A stretch of DNA of 64,000 bases, taken from the NCBI RefSeq assembly GCF_015910445.1, contig NZ_CP048882.1, forward strand, positions 3,658,001 through 3,722,000, read 5' to 3'. The position numbers were made by a program, and so were the translations under genes. The notes below the pieces were generated by a model, which saw only the letters and a program-made list of their open reading frames with translations, was not told the origin of the DNA and did not search any database. The DNA is from Streptomyces bathyalis (lineage in GTDB: Bacteria > Actinomycetota > Actinomycetes > Streptomycetales > Streptomycetaceae). Positions 34,612-43,684 of the stretch are shown here, piece after piece (the stretch's first letter is position 1; each line of letters begins with the position of its first letter).

Positions 34612-34902
34612 TCAGTGGGCGGCGGGGCGCAGAACCTTGGTCCGCAGAACCGACTCGTTCAGATTCATCTGGCGGTCGAGTTCCTTGACGGCCGCAGGCT
34701 CGGCCTGCACGTCGATGACCGAGTAGATGCCCTCGGGCTTCTTGTTGATCTCGTAGGAGAGCCGGCGACGGCCCCAGGTGTCGACCTTCTCGACCTTGCC
34801 CTTTGCGTCGCGGACGACGGAAAGGAAGCTCTCGATCAGCGGCGAGATCGCGCGCTCCTCGAGATCGGGGTCGAGGATCACCATCACCTCGTAGTGACGC
34901 AT
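34612..34902 (-). CDS. rpsF: 30S ribosomal protein S6
   Basis: 96-residue S6: [40 protein letters not shown] and [20 protein letters not shown]. First gene of the ribosomal/ssb operon. A strong GGAGGTGGG site lies just before the ATG. The promoter should lie in the 234-base gap to the right. Confidence 0.98.
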   Translation of the reverse strand: MRHYEVMVILDPDLEERAISPLIESFLSVVRDAKGKVEKVDTWGRRRLSYEINKKPEGIYSVIDVQAEPAAVKELDRQMNLNESVLRTKVLRPAAH

Positions 34903-35136
34903 GTGGAACCCACCTCCTTCGGACTCGCGGCCACGGTCGTTCCGTGGCAGGAGGTTCGTGATGCGTTCCGCACCGGCGCCGCCTCAGCTCGGCGGCGGGT
35001 GGGTGCAGACCGTTCAGACTACCCGGCTTGAGCCTTCCGGTTGAAATCCGGGGGCAAGTCGCCGCAACCTGGACGCAACGGTGTGAGCGGCGTCACTGGG
35101 GCGCCGCCGTTGCTGGCCTCTGTCAGGAGGTGCCGC

Positions 35137-35439
35137 ATGGCACAGGCAGTACGGCACAACCCGGTTTCCATGGTCCTCGACGACAGCAGGGCTCACCCGC
35201 TGGAGAGCTCACTCGCGGCGGTGACGGTCGTTGTGGGCGTGGTCGCATTCCTGACGGCACTGCTGTCGCCGGAGCTGCATGTGCTCAGCGCCTGGACGGG
35301 CCTGGTCGGCATCGTCACGGGGGCGTGGGGGCAGTTCATCTCCGCCACGACGGGTGAGCGCTTCGCACTGATCATCGGGCTGGGCGGGGCCGCCTTCGGC
35401 TTCTATCTGGGCATGGCTCACGGCGGACTGCTCGTCTGA
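35137..35439 (+). CDS. small two-to-three-helix membrane protein
   Basis: 100-residue protein: hydrophilic first 30 residues, then SLAAVTVVVGVVAFLTALLS, an LSAWTGLVGIVTGAWGQFIS segment, and ERFALIIGLGGAAFGFYLGM. ATG 35137 with an excellent AGGAGGTG site. Conserved beside rpsF in streptomycetes as far as I recall; no function known. Divergent from rpsF. Confidence 0.8.
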   Translation: MAQAVRHNPVSMVLDDSRAHPLESSLAAVTVVVGVVAFLTALLSPELHVLSAWTGLVGIVTGAWGQFISATTGERFALIIGLGGAAFGFYLGMAHGGLLV

Positions 35440-35820
35440 GCCCAGCCGCGACCGCGGCCCCGGAACCAGGCCCCCAGCACACGGCCGGTCCGGCCCCGGG
35501 CTCGCTGTTCCTCCGACGGCGGGCCGGGCGTCGTACCGGCCGTCGGGCTGTCCGCCGCCTTCCGAAATGCCGGGAATGCCAGCTCTCCTTACTCTGGCGG
35601 ATGTACGGCTGCGGGCGGTCGGCGTCCGGTCATCAACCGATCGTGTGACCACTCGGCCGATGGCTGCCGGCTCAGGGCGCATGCGCGCCTCACCGCGCAG
35701 GCCCGCGCCTCCCGCGCCCGTACGTGCGCCTTCGTCGCGCCGGCGTCGCAACGACGCGGCCCCCGCGGCCGAGGGAGAAGTCCGAGGGGAGGGACGGGGG
35801 CGAGCGAGAGGAGTCTGCAC
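35440..35820. other. 381-base gap without a gene
   Basis: Between the small membrane protein and the UBP-type zinc-finger gene. I see only GC-rich sequence and no convincing gene or hairpin; the promoter of the zinc-finger gene must be here. Confidence 0.4.
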
Positions 35821-36183
35821 ATGTCACAGCAGGACGGAGTCCCTGGCATCGATCCTTCCGCGCCGCCGAGCGGCACCGGGTGCGTCGAGTGTTCGGCGGG
35901 CGACGGCCCCGGGTGGTGGTTCCATCTGCGGCGCTGCGCGGAGTGCGGGCACATCGGGTGCTGCGACTCCTCGCCGGGACAGCACGCCACGATGCACGCA
36001 CACCAGGCCGGGCATCCCTTCCTGGCCAGCTTCGAGCCGGGCGAGGACTGGTTCTGGAACGCGGACACCGAGCAGATCTACGAGGGCCCGCGGCTCGCCC
36101 CGCCCACGTCTCATCCGCAGTCACAGCCGACTCCGGGCCCGGAGGGCAAGGTCCCCGCGGACTGGCAGCGGCAGCTGCACTGA
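35821..36183 (+). CDS. UBP-type zinc finger protein
   Basis: 120-residue protein with a UBP (ZnF-UBP) zinc finger at about residues 20-85. The Cys/His ligands are GCVECSAGD, the LRRCAECGHIGCCDS cluster and ATMHAHQAGHPF, followed by WFWNADTEQIYEG. In eukaryotes this fold binds ubiquitin C-termini; in actinobacteria it stands alone and its role is unknown. ATG 35821. Confidence 0.9.
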   Translation: MSQQDGVPGIDPSAPPSGTGCVECSAGDGPGWWFHLRRCAECGHIGCCDSSPGQHATMHAHQAGHPFLASFEPGEDWFWNADTEQIYEGPRLAPPTSHPQSQPTPGPEGKVPADWQRQLH

Positions 36184-36337
36184 GCCTGCGCTCCGGATGC
36201 GGGCCCGGCCCCGGGCCTGTGCGCGGCGCGGAATCTGCGCGCCGCGCACTGCCCCGGGCCGACGCGCGTCGGGGCCCCTCGGGGGCCCGCCCGGAGTTCG
36301 CCCCCTCGGGAGCCTGCCCGGAGTTCGCCCTGGGCCG

Positions 36338-37282
36338 TCAGCGGTGGTGCCCGACCAGCTGCTGATCCGTGACGCCGTGCGGGCTCGTGAACGCCTCCAT
36401 GTCCCATTCGGCACGCGAGGCCGCCGCCCGGTACGCGCTCTCGTAGAAGTCGAGCACCGTCGAGCGGGGATCGGCGAAGGCGCGCGCGTCGTCATAGCGC
36501 AGCAGCGCCAGATGACCGCCGTTCTGCGGCACCCAGCGCGCCTGCTCCGGACGGATCGGCTCCGTCTCCAGTCCCGCGGGCTCGGGGGCGGCGTAGGCGT
36601 AGAAGGCGGGTTCCGGGAAGGAGTCGTCGCCGAACCAGAAGCCGACGCTGATCACCTCGCGTGAGTACGCCTCGCGGGTCACCGCGTCCGTCTGCGGCGG
36701 CTGTTCCACGTGCCGGCCGGAGAAGCGCGTATGGGCGATGTCGAAGGTGTGCCAGAAGTGGTGCACGGGGCTGCTCTTGCCGGAGAAGCGTGCGGCGAAC
36801 TCCTCGAGCACCAGTGCCACCTGGCTGAGGATCTGCCAATAGCGGTTGGCGTGCTCCGGGTTGTACGTGGCGTGCTCGGTGTCCCGTGAGAACGGCCTTG
36901 CGGAGTCGGGCAGATCGAAGGGCTCGGGGTGGGGGATCTCGGCGTGTATGCCGAGGTCCGTGAGCGCCTCCAGCGTCATCCGGCGGAAGGAGGCCACGGA
37001 CTGGCCGAGCAAGGGGAAGGAGATCTCCGTGCCGTCGAGCGCCGCGACGACGAGCTGATGATCGACGAAGTCGAAGTCGATCGTGAAGACGGGGTTGCCG
37101 TCGGCCTGGCCCATCGGGCGCGTGGTGATGCCGCGGCCGGTGATGTGGAACGGCACGTTCCACCAGTGGTTCCGGCGGCTGCTCGAGGTGAGCCGGATCT
37201 TGCCGACGAGCTGCTCGAAGCGGTGCAGGGTCTCCTTGGTGTCCCGCCACTCGGTGAGAGGCAGGGGCGGGAAGAGCTCCAT
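36338..37282 (-). CDS. DUF5996 family protein
   Basis: 314-residue soluble protein. It opens with LFPPLPLTEWRDTKETLHRF, then RRNHWWNVPFHITGRGITTR and a central SGKSSPVHHFWHTFDIAHTR, all typical of DUF5996. There is no known enzyme activity; conserved His/Trp residues suggest a ligand site. ATG 37282 chosen; the open frame further right is Arg/Gln-rich and not real. Divergent from the MFS gene. Confidence 0.88.
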   Translation of the reverse strand: MELFPPLPLTEWRDTKETLHRFEQLVGKIRLTSSSRRNHWWNVPFHITGRGITTRPMGQADGNPVFTIDFDFVDHQLVVAALDGTEISFPLLGQSVASFRRMTLEALTDLGIHAEIPHPEPFDLPDSARPFSRDTEHATYNPEHANRYWQILSQVALVLEEFAARFSGKSSPVHHFWHTFDIAHTRFSGRHVEQPPQTDAVTREAYSREVISVGFWFGDDSFPEPAFYAYAAPEPAGLETEPIRPEQARWVPQNGGHLALLRYDDARAFADPRSTVLDFYESAYRAAASRAEWDMEAFTSPHGVTDQQLVGHHR

Positions 37283-37504
37283 GGCGTCCTCCCCCTTCCT
37301 GCTGTGGTGCTTCCTGCCCTCCTGCTCCGGCACGCCTCGCGCCGGGCCTGCGGGCCTGGCACTTCCCATGATGACGACATCGCAGGTGTCCGGCATGTGC
37401 GCGGCGGGCCGCACCGTGCATGCGCGACCGGGCGGCCATGGGAGGGCCGGACATGTGCGTGCGCGGCGCTGCTGATCCCGGGTGCGGGCAGCAGGATGGG
37501 TGCC

Positions 37505-39001
37505 ATGACATCTGCGCGCGCGGGAGAGGTGAAGATGTCCGGCGCCACCGGGCGCTGGGTGCTGTTCGCCACCGTCCTGGGCTCCAGCATGGTGCTGCTG
37601 GACGGCACCGCCGTGAACGTGGCCCTTCCGCGCATCGGCGAGGACCTGGGGGCGAGCCTCGCGGGGCTGCAGTGGGCCGTGAACGCCTACCTGCTGACGC
37701 TCTCCGGGCTGATCCTGCTGGGCGGCTCCCTCGGTGACCGGTACGGGCGGCGCAGGATCTTCGTCGCCGGGGTGCTGTGGTTCGCGGTGTCCTCGGCCAT
37801 GTGCGGGCTCGCTCCGAGCGCGCCGCTGCTGATCGGCGCACGCGGCCTGCAAGGGGTGGGCGGCGCGCTGCTGACACCGGGCTCGCTCGCGATCATCCAG
37901 GCGGTCTTCCGTCCCCAGGACCGTGCCGCCGCCGTAGGGACGTGGGCCGGTCTGGGCGGAGTGGCCGGGGCGGTGGGGCCGCTGCTGGGCGGCTGGCTGG
38001 CCGGCGGGCCGGGCTGGCGCTGGGTGTTCCTGATCAACCTTCCGTTCGCCGTCCTGACCGCGGCCGTCGCCCTGCGCCACGTACCGGAGACGAGGGATGA
38101 GACGGCGAGCGGCCGCTTCGACGTCCCCGGTGCCGTGCTCGCGGCGCTGTCGCTGGGCTCCCTCACCTACGCCCTGACGGTCGCCTCCACACATCCCTTC
38201 GCCGCGATCGTGACGGGTGCGTCGGCCGTGCTGCTCGGTGCGGCGTTCATCGTGGCGGAGCGCCGCTCGCCGCATCCGATGGTGCCGCTCGGGCTGTTCT
38301 CCGTGCGGCTGTTCACGTACACGAACGTGGTGACGGTGCTGATCTACGGGGCGCTGGCCGCGGTGTCCTTCTTCCTCGTACTTCAGCTCCAGACCACCGC
38401 GGGCTTCTCGCCGCTGCTGGCCGGGCTCGCGCTGCTGCCGCTCACGTTGCTGATGCTGGCCTTCTCCAGCCGGGCCGCCCAGCTCGGCAAGCGCATCGGG
38501 CCGCACATCCCGCTGACGACAGGGCCGGTACTGGCCTGCATCGGCGTGCTGCTGATGCTCCGGATCGGTCCGGACTCCTCCTACTTCGCCGACGTGCTGC
38601 CCGCGGGCATCGGGCTCGGGGCAGGCATGACGCTGCTGGTCGCTCCGCTCACTGCGACGGTGCTGGACTCAGTGGACGTCGACAGGTCGGGGACCGCGAG
38701 CGGCATCAACAACGCCGCCGCACGTACCGGGGGCCTGATCTCCGTGGCGGCCATTCCCGCGATCGTCGGCCTGTCCGGCGACGAGTACCGCTCGCCCGCC
38801 GATGTCGACGCCGCCTTCCAGGGCTCGATGCTGATCTGCGCCGCACTGCTCGCGGCCGCGGGTGCCACGGCCTGGCTGTTCGTCAGGCCCGCGGTGCCGA
38901 CGCAGGAGACGGTGGACGCCGTGTGCAGGTCGTGCTCCCTGTCCGCGCCGCCTCCTGCCGCCGAGCGTGCCGAGCGTGCCGAGCCCGGCGGCGGGACGTG
39001 A
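37505..39001 (+). CDS. MFS drug transporter, DHA2 (14-helix) type
   Basis: 498-residue EmrB/QacA-type exporter. RWVLFATVLGSSMVLLDGTA at the N-terminus, AVNVALPRIGEDLGASLAGL, the motif A region LLGGSLGDRYGRRRIFVAGV and motif C-like GLGGVAGAVGPLLGGWLAGG. A Cys/Ser/Pro-rich tail ends it. ATG 37505 or, with a better ribosome site (GGGAGAGG), ATG 37535. Likely exports a drug or a secondary metabolite; no adjacent TetR or MarR gene. Confidence 0.92.
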   Translation: MTSARAGEVKMSGATGRWVLFATVLGSSMVLLDGTAVNVALPRIGEDLGASLAGLQWAVNAYLLTLSGLILLGGSLGDRYGRRRIFVAGVLWFAVSSAMCGLAPSAPLLIGARGLQGVGGALLTPGSLAIIQAVFRPQDRAAAVGTWAGLGGVAGAVGPLLGGWLAGGPGWRWVFLINLPFAVLTAAVALRHVPETRDETASGRFDVPGAVLAALSLGSLTYALTVASTHPFAAIVTGASAVLLGAAFIVAERRSPHPMVPLGLFSVRLFTYTNVVTVLIYGALAAVSFFLVLQLQTTAGFSPLLAGLALLPLTLLMLAFSSRAAQLGKRIGPHIPLTTGPVLACIGVLLMLRIGPDSSYFADVLPAGIGLGAGMTLLVAPLTATVLDSVDVDRSGTASGINNAAARTGGLISVAAIPAIVGLSGDEYRSPADVDAAFQGSMLICAALLAAAGATAWLFVRPAVPTQETVDAVCRSCSLSAPPPAAERAERAEPGGGT

Positions 39002-39065
39002 TGCGCACCCGACGCACAGTAGGCTTCCCGGCGAGTCACCCACCTGCGCCGGAGGAGCGTCCCGC

Positions 39066-40184
39066 ATGAGTCTGACCCTGAGGGCCATCAGCCGTGAGCA
39101 GCATCTGGCCTATGTCCGCAGCCTTCCTTCGGCCAGCCACTGCCAGGTGCCGGCCTGGGCAGATGTGAAGGGCGAGTGGCGGTCGGAGAACCTGGGCTGG
39201 TTCGACGGCAACGGAGAGCTCGTCGGCGCGGGCCTCGTCCTCTACCGGCAGCTGCCGAAGGTCAAGCGGTATCTGGCGTACCTCCCGGAGGGCCCGGTCA
39301 TCGACTGGTTCTCGCCCCAACTGGAGGACTGGCTGCGGCCGATGCTCGCCCATCTCAAGCAACAGGGTGCCTTCTCGGTGAAGATGGGCCCGCCGGTGGT
39401 GATCCGGCGCTGGGACGCGCCCGCGATCAAGAGCGGCATCCAGGACCCCGACGTGAAGCGGCTGAGGGACGTGCAGGCGACGCACATCGAGCCGCACGCG
39501 TTCGAAGTCGCCGACAGGCTGCGCCGGATGGGCTGGCAGCAGGGCGAGGACGGCGGCGCCGGATTCGGTGACGTGCAGCCTCGTTACGTCTTCCAAGTGC
39601 CCCTTGAGGGACGGTCGTTGGAAGAGGTGCACAAGGGCTTCAACCAGCTGTGGCGGCGCAACATCAAGAAGGCCGACAAGGCGGGCGTCGAGGTCGTGCA
39701 GGGCGGCCTGCAGGATCTGGACGACTGGCAGCGGCTGTACGAGATCACCGCGGAGCGCGACAAGTTCCGTCCGCGGCCCAAGGCCTACTTCGAACGCATG
39801 TGGAAGGTGCTCAACGCCGAGGACCCGAACCGCATGCGGCTGTACTTCGCCGAGCACGAGGGCGAGCGGATCGCTGCCGCCACGATGCTGATCGTGGGGG
39901 GCCATGTGTGGTACTCGTACGGTGCATCGGCCAATCACAAGCGTGAGGTACGACCGTCGAACGCGATGCAGTGGCGGATGCTTCAGGATGCGTACGCGTT
40001 GGGCGCGAGCGTCTACGACCTTCGCGGCATCAGCGATTCGCTGGACGAGTCCGACCACCTCTTCGGGCTGATCCAGTTCAAGGTGGGCACAGGGGGAGAG
40101 GCCGCCGAGTATCTCGGCGAGTGGGACTTCCCGCTCAATAAGCTGCTGCACAAGGCGCTCGACATCTACATGTCGCGACGCTGA
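39066..40184 (+). CDS. femX: FemX/FemAB-family peptidoglycan bridge aminoacyltransferase
   Basis: 372-residue FemABX enzyme with two GNAT-like halves: CQVPAWADVKGEWRSENLGW, ELVGAGLVLYRQLPKVKRYL, then RNIKKADKAGVEVVQG, YFAEHEGERIAAATMLIVGG and YDLRGISDSLDESDHLFGLI. In S. coelicolor, FemX attaches the branch glycine to lipid-linked LL-diaminopimelate precursors using glycyl-tRNA. ATG 39066 follows GGAGGAGCG. It is 80 bases upstream of an alanine-racemase-like gene, so both likely make cell-wall precursors. Confidence 0.93.
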   Translation: MSLTLRAISREQHLAYVRSLPSASHCQVPAWADVKGEWRSENLGWFDGNGELVGAGLVLYRQLPKVKRYLAYLPEGPVIDWFSPQLEDWLRPMLAHLKQQGAFSVKMGPPVVIRRWDAPAIKSGIQDPDVKRLRDVQATHIEPHAFEVADRLRRMGWQQGEDGGAGFGDVQPRYVFQVPLEGRSLEEVHKGFNQLWRRNIKKADKAGVEVVQGGLQDLDDWQRLYEITAERDKFRPRPKAYFERMWKVLNAEDPNRMRLYFAEHEGERIAAATMLIVGGHVWYSYGASANHKREVRPSNAMQWRMLQDAYALGASVYDLRGISDSLDESDHLFGLIQFKVGTGGEAAEYLGEWDFPLNKLLHKALDIYMSRR

Positions 40185-40264
40185 CGGCGCGGGGGGACGC
40201 GCTGTATGAGAGGTCGCAATCAGATGACCGAGACGAGTGACGGAAGAAAGGTTCCCTACCGGCC

Positions 40265-41296
40265 ATGGCGCTCACCCTCTACGTCGATACCGATCGCTGG
40301 CGGGCGCACCAGCAGTCGGTGATCCAGCAGTACCCGGGCCTCGTTCCGGTCTGCAAGGGCAATGGCTACGGCTTCGGCCACGAGCGGCTGGCCGACGAAG
40401 CCACGCGTTTCGGCAGCGACATCCTGGCTGTCGGCACGACCTACGAGGCCGCCCGCATGAAGGACTTCTTCGGCGGTGACCTGCTGGTCCTCACCCCCTT
40501 CCGCAAGGACGAGGAGCCGGTGCCGCTGCCCGACCGCGCGATCCGCTCGGTGTCCTCGGTGGAGGGCGTCGGCCTGATGCGCGGTGCGCGGGTCGTCATC
40601 GAGGTCATGAGCAGCATGAAACGGCACGGCGTGACCGAGCAGGACCTGCCGAAGCTGCACGCCGCGATCGACGAGGTGCGGCTCGAGGGCTTCGCCGTCC
40701 ATCTGCCGCTGGACCGTACGGACGGTTCGGACGCGGTGGAGGAAGTCATCGGCTGGATGGACCGGTTGCGTGCGGCGAGGCTGCCGCTGGAGACGATGTT
40801 CGTCTCGCACCTGGGCCCCGATGAGTTCGCCCGGCTCCAACAGCAGTTCCCGCGGACGAAGTTCAGGGCGCGCATCGGTACGCGGCTGTGGCTGGGGGAT
40901 CACACGGCCACGGAGTACAGGGGCTCGATCCTGGACGTGACGCCCGTCGTCAAGGGCGACCGGTTCGGCTACCGGCAGCAGAAGGCTCCGGGCGACGGCT
41001 GGCTCGTGGTCGTCGCCGGCGGCACGTCGCACGGCGTGGGCCTGGAGTCGCCGAAGGCGCTGCAGGGGATGACGTCGCGGGCGAAGGGCGTGGCCCGTGC
41101 GGGGCTGGCGACGGTGAACCGCAATCTCTCGCCGTTCCTCTGGGGCGGCAAGCAGAGGTGGTTCGCGGAGCCGCCGCACATGCAGATGTCGATCCTGTTC
41201 GTACCGGGGGACGCAGCGGAGCCCAAGGTCGGCGAGGAGTTGACGGCCCAACTACGGCACACGACCACGATGGTGGACCGCACGGTCGACCGCTGA
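40265..41296 (+). CDS. alanine racemase-like PLP protein
   Basis: 343-residue fold-type III PLP protein. The lysine motif is VPVCKGNGYGFGHERLADEA (canonical VVKANAYGHG), and the active-site region GTRLWLGDH follows. It is somewhat shorter than typical Alr (about 370-390 residues), and the second part is divergent. Together with femX it probably supplies or modifies amino acids of the peptidoglycan stem; whether it racemises alanine is not proven. Starts at ATG 40265. Ends before a strong hairpin. Confidence 0.82.
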   Translation: MALTLYVDTDRWRAHQQSVIQQYPGLVPVCKGNGYGFGHERLADEATRFGSDILAVGTTYEAARMKDFFGGDLLVLTPFRKDEEPVPLPDRAIRSVSSVEGVGLMRGARVVIEVMSSMKRHGVTEQDLPKLHAAIDEVRLEGFAVHLPLDRTDGSDAVEEVIGWMDRLRAARLPLETMFVSHLGPDEFARLQQQFPRTKFRARIGTRLWLGDHTATEYRGSILDVTPVVKGDRFGYRQQKAPGDGWLVVVAGGTSHGVGLESPKALQGMTSRAKGVARAGLATVNRNLSPFLWGGKQRWFAEPPHMQMSILFVPGDAAEPKVGEELTAQLRHTTTMVDRTVDR

Positions 41297-41343
41297 GGCG
41301 GCACGCACCGGGAGGGGCCCTGGCCGGGCCCGCCGTCGCCGGG

Positions 41344-41368
41344 GGTCTCCGCCGCGCGGGCGGAGACC
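41344..41368 (+). terminator. terminator hairpin after alanine-racemase-like gene
   Basis: GGTCTCCGCC-GCGCG-GGCGGAGACC, a perfect 10-base stem located 48 bases after the stop. Confidence 0.65.
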
Positions 41369-41448
41369 GCAAGTAGCGGTGACATCGGGGAAAGTCCGGC
41401 GGACCAATGCCCGCCCGCCCCTGAAGGGGACGGGGCCGGTCCGCCGGA

Positions 41449-41471
41449 CCCGGCGGCCAACGGCCGCCGGG
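41449..41471 (-). terminator. terminator hairpin after ino1
   Basis: CCCGGCGGCC-AAC-GGCCGCCGGG, a perfect 10-base stem lying seven bases past the ino1 stop codon. Confidence 0.7.
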
Positions 41472-41477
41472 CAGCGC

Positions 41478-42560
41478 CTAGCGCTCCGTCTTCCCGTCGA
41501 TGAACGCCTGCACCAACTCCCGCGCCTCGTCGTCGTAGTACTGCACGGGCGGCGACTTCATGAAGTACGAGGAGGCCGAGAGGATCGGCCCGCCGATGCC
41601 CCGGTCCTTCGCGATCTTCGCTGCGCGCAGGGCGTCGATGATCACGCCGGCGGAGTTGGGCGAGTCCCAGACCTCCAGCTTGTACTCCAGGTTGAGCGGC
41701 ACGTCGCCGAAGGCGCGGCCCTCCAGCCGTACGTAGGCCCACTTGCGGTCGTCCAGCCACGCCACGTAGTCGGACGGGCCGATGTGCACGTTGTCGGCGC
41801 CCAGTTCGCGGTCGCGGATCTGGGACGTCACGGCCTGAGTCTTGGAGATCTTCTTCGACTCCAGCCGGTCGCGCTCCAGCATGTTCTTGAAATCCATGTT
41901 GCCGCCGACGTTCAGCTGCATGGTGCGGTCGAGGATGACGCCGCGGTCCTCGAAGAGCCTGGCCAGCACGCGGTGCGTGATCGTCGCGCCCACCTGCGAC
42001 TTGATGTCGTCGCCGACGATCGGCACACCGGCCTCGGTGAACTTCTCCGCCCACTCCTTCGTGCCCGCGATGAAGACGGGCAGTGCGTTGACGAATGCGA
42101 CGCCCGCGTCGACAGCGCACTGTGCGTAGAACTCGACCGCCGACTGGGAGCCCACGGGCAGGTAGCAGACCAGGACGTCGGCCTCGGAGTCCCGCAGGGC
42201 GCGCACGACGTCGACCGGCGCAGCGTCGGACTCCTCGATCGTCTCGCGGTAGTACCTGCCGAGCCCGTCGAGCGTGTGGCCGCGCTGCACCGTCACGCCG
42301 GAGGGCGGGACGTCGCAGAGCTTGATGGTGTTGTTCTCACTCGCGCCGATCGCATCGGACAGGTCGAGGCCCACCTTCTTGCCGTCGACATCGAAGGCGG
42401 CGACGAACTCCACGTCACGCACGTGGTATTCGCCGAACTGAACGTGCATCAGACCCGGCACCTTGGTGGCCGGGTCGGCGTCCTTGTAGTACTCGACGCC
42501 CTGCACCAGCGAGGCGGCGCAGTTGCCCACGCCTGCGATGGCTACACGAACCGAACCCAT
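41478..42560 (-). CDS. ino1: inositol-3-phosphate synthase (actinobacterial Ino1)
   Basis: 360-residue NAD-dependent myo-inositol-phosphate synthase that makes inositol 3-phosphate from glucose 6-phosphate, feeding mycothiol and phosphatidylinositol. NAD site [19 protein letters not shown], then [35 protein letters not shown], and [43 protein letters not shown] 42560. It is downstream of the PadR gene with a 50-base gap, so likely co-transcribed and co-regulated. Confidence 0.96.
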   Translation of the reverse strand: MGSVRVAIAGVGNCAASLVQGVEYYKDADPATKVPGLMHVQFGEYHVRDVEFVAAFDVDGKKVGLDLSDAIGASENNTIKLCDVPPSGVTVQRGHTLDGLGRYYRETIEESDAAPVDVVRALRDSEADVLVCYLPVGSQSAVEFYAQCAVDAGVAFVNALPVFIAGTKEWAEKFTEAGVPIVGDDIKSQVGATITHRVLARLFEDRGVILDRTMQLNVGGNMDFKNMLERDRLESKKISKTQAVTSQIRDRELGADNVHIGPSDYVAWLDDRKWAYVRLEGRAFGDVPLNLEYKLEVWDSPNSAGVIIDALRAAKIAKDRGIGGPILSASSYFMKSPPVQYYDDEARELVQAFIDGKTER

Positions 42561-42610
42561 TCCGGTTGCTCCCTGTGTCTGGTCGGTGAGACCCGCGTTC
42601 GTACGGGGCC

Positions 42611-43312
42611 TCATGCGGTGTCCTCGGACGGATCCGGCGGGGTGCGATCCCCATGCCGGGGCCGGCCTCCCGCGTCTCCTTGCCGGCGCGGTGGAGAACC
42701 GGGCTCGATGCCCGCCTCCAGGTCGCGCCCGGTCCGCTCGCTCTCGATGAGCTCGGTGAGCCAGCGGACTTCGCGCTCCACGGATTCCATTCCGTGGCGC
42801 TGCAGTTCGAGGGTGTAGGTGTCGAGCCGTTCGCGTGTGCGGGCGAGCGAGGCGCGCATCTTCGCGAGGCGTTCCTCGAGGCGGCTGCGGCGCCCCTCCA
42901 GGACGCGCATCCGCACGTCCCGCGAGGTCTGCCCGAAAAAGGCGAAGCGGACACCGAAGTGTTCGTCTTCCCACGCGTCCGGTCCGGTCTGTGAAAGAAG
43001 CTCCTCGAAGTGTTCTTTTCCGGCCGCGGTCAATCTGTAGACGATTTTTGCCCGGCGGCCCGCCAGTGACGCCGAGAGGGCCTCCCGTTCGGTGCGTTCG
43101 CTCTCCGCCGGCGGGCGGGACGGCTCGTGCTCCTCGCTCAACCATCCGCGCTGCAAAAGGGTCTTGAGGCATGGGTAGAGCGACCCGTAGCTGAAGGCGC
43201 GGAAGACACCCAGCGAGGTGTTGAGCCGTTTTCGCAGCTCATAGCCGTGCATGGGTGATTCGCGAAGCAGGCCGAGTACGGCGAACTCAAGGATTCCCGA
43301 GCGCCGGCTCAT
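42611..43312 (-). CDS. PadR-family transcriptional regulator
   Basis: 233-residue PadR protein. Winged helix at residues 6-110 ([20 protein letters not shown] ... [19 protein letters not shown] ... [17 protein letters not shown]), then a long coiled C-terminal dimerisation helix ([20 protein letters not shown]). The tail is Arg/Pro-rich. A perfect 35-base palindrome sits 45 bases upstream of its start, suggesting autorepression and control of ino1 (same operon) and possibly the divergent PBP gene. Confidence 0.93.
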   Translation of the reverse strand: MSRRSGILEFAVLGLLRESPMHGYELRKRLNTSLGVFRAFSYGSLYPCLKTLLQRGWLSEEHEPSRPPAESERTEREALSASLAGRRAKIVYRLTAAGKEHFEELLSQTGPDAWEDEHFGVRFAFFGQTSRDVRMRVLEGRRSRLEERLAKMRASLARTRERLDTYTLELQRHGMESVEREVRWLTELIESERTGRDLEAGIEPGSPPRRQGDAGGRPRHGDRTPPDPSEDTA

Positions 43313-43684
43313 GCTGCACCGCCCCCCTCAACCCCGAGCATCGATCGTGGACTTGTGTCGTGCTGATGTATCGGCTCGATACATCAGCACGATAGAACTC
43401 TGTCACCCGGGCGACAAGTGGGCCCCGGGTGAAGGGACTCACATCTCTGATTAGTTGAAGGCAACTTGCCTCGATTGAGATGAATGCTTGCTAACGGGCG
43501 TTTTGGATCTGCGTAGTCTGTGCGCGTGCAGACCACCACCGGGAACCAGACGACGCTCGAGTGCGTCATCGTCCTGGGTGCAGTGCGACCGGCAGACCGT
43601 GTGTCCGCGGGTCGCGCTCGGGGGACCAGACGACGTCAACTGCCACCTTCAGGCGCGAGCGCCTGCCCGAGGAGTAGCTGTTCC
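43313..43684. promoter_or_regulatory. 372-base divergent region between padR and class A PBP gene
   Basis: No gene. Contains the perfect palindrome annotated separately (43358-43392) and a small dyad AGTTG-AAGG-CAACT at 43453-43466. Promoters for both directions must be here. Confidence 0.5.
43358..43392. promoter_or_regulatory. perfect 35-base palindrome, likely PadR operator
   Basis: Two identical 16-base arms (43358-43373 and 43377-43392) around GCT. The centre is TATCG-GCT-CGATA, flanked by ATGT/ACAT-type halves as in known PadR operators. Arms this long rarely occur by chance. Confidence 0.85.
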
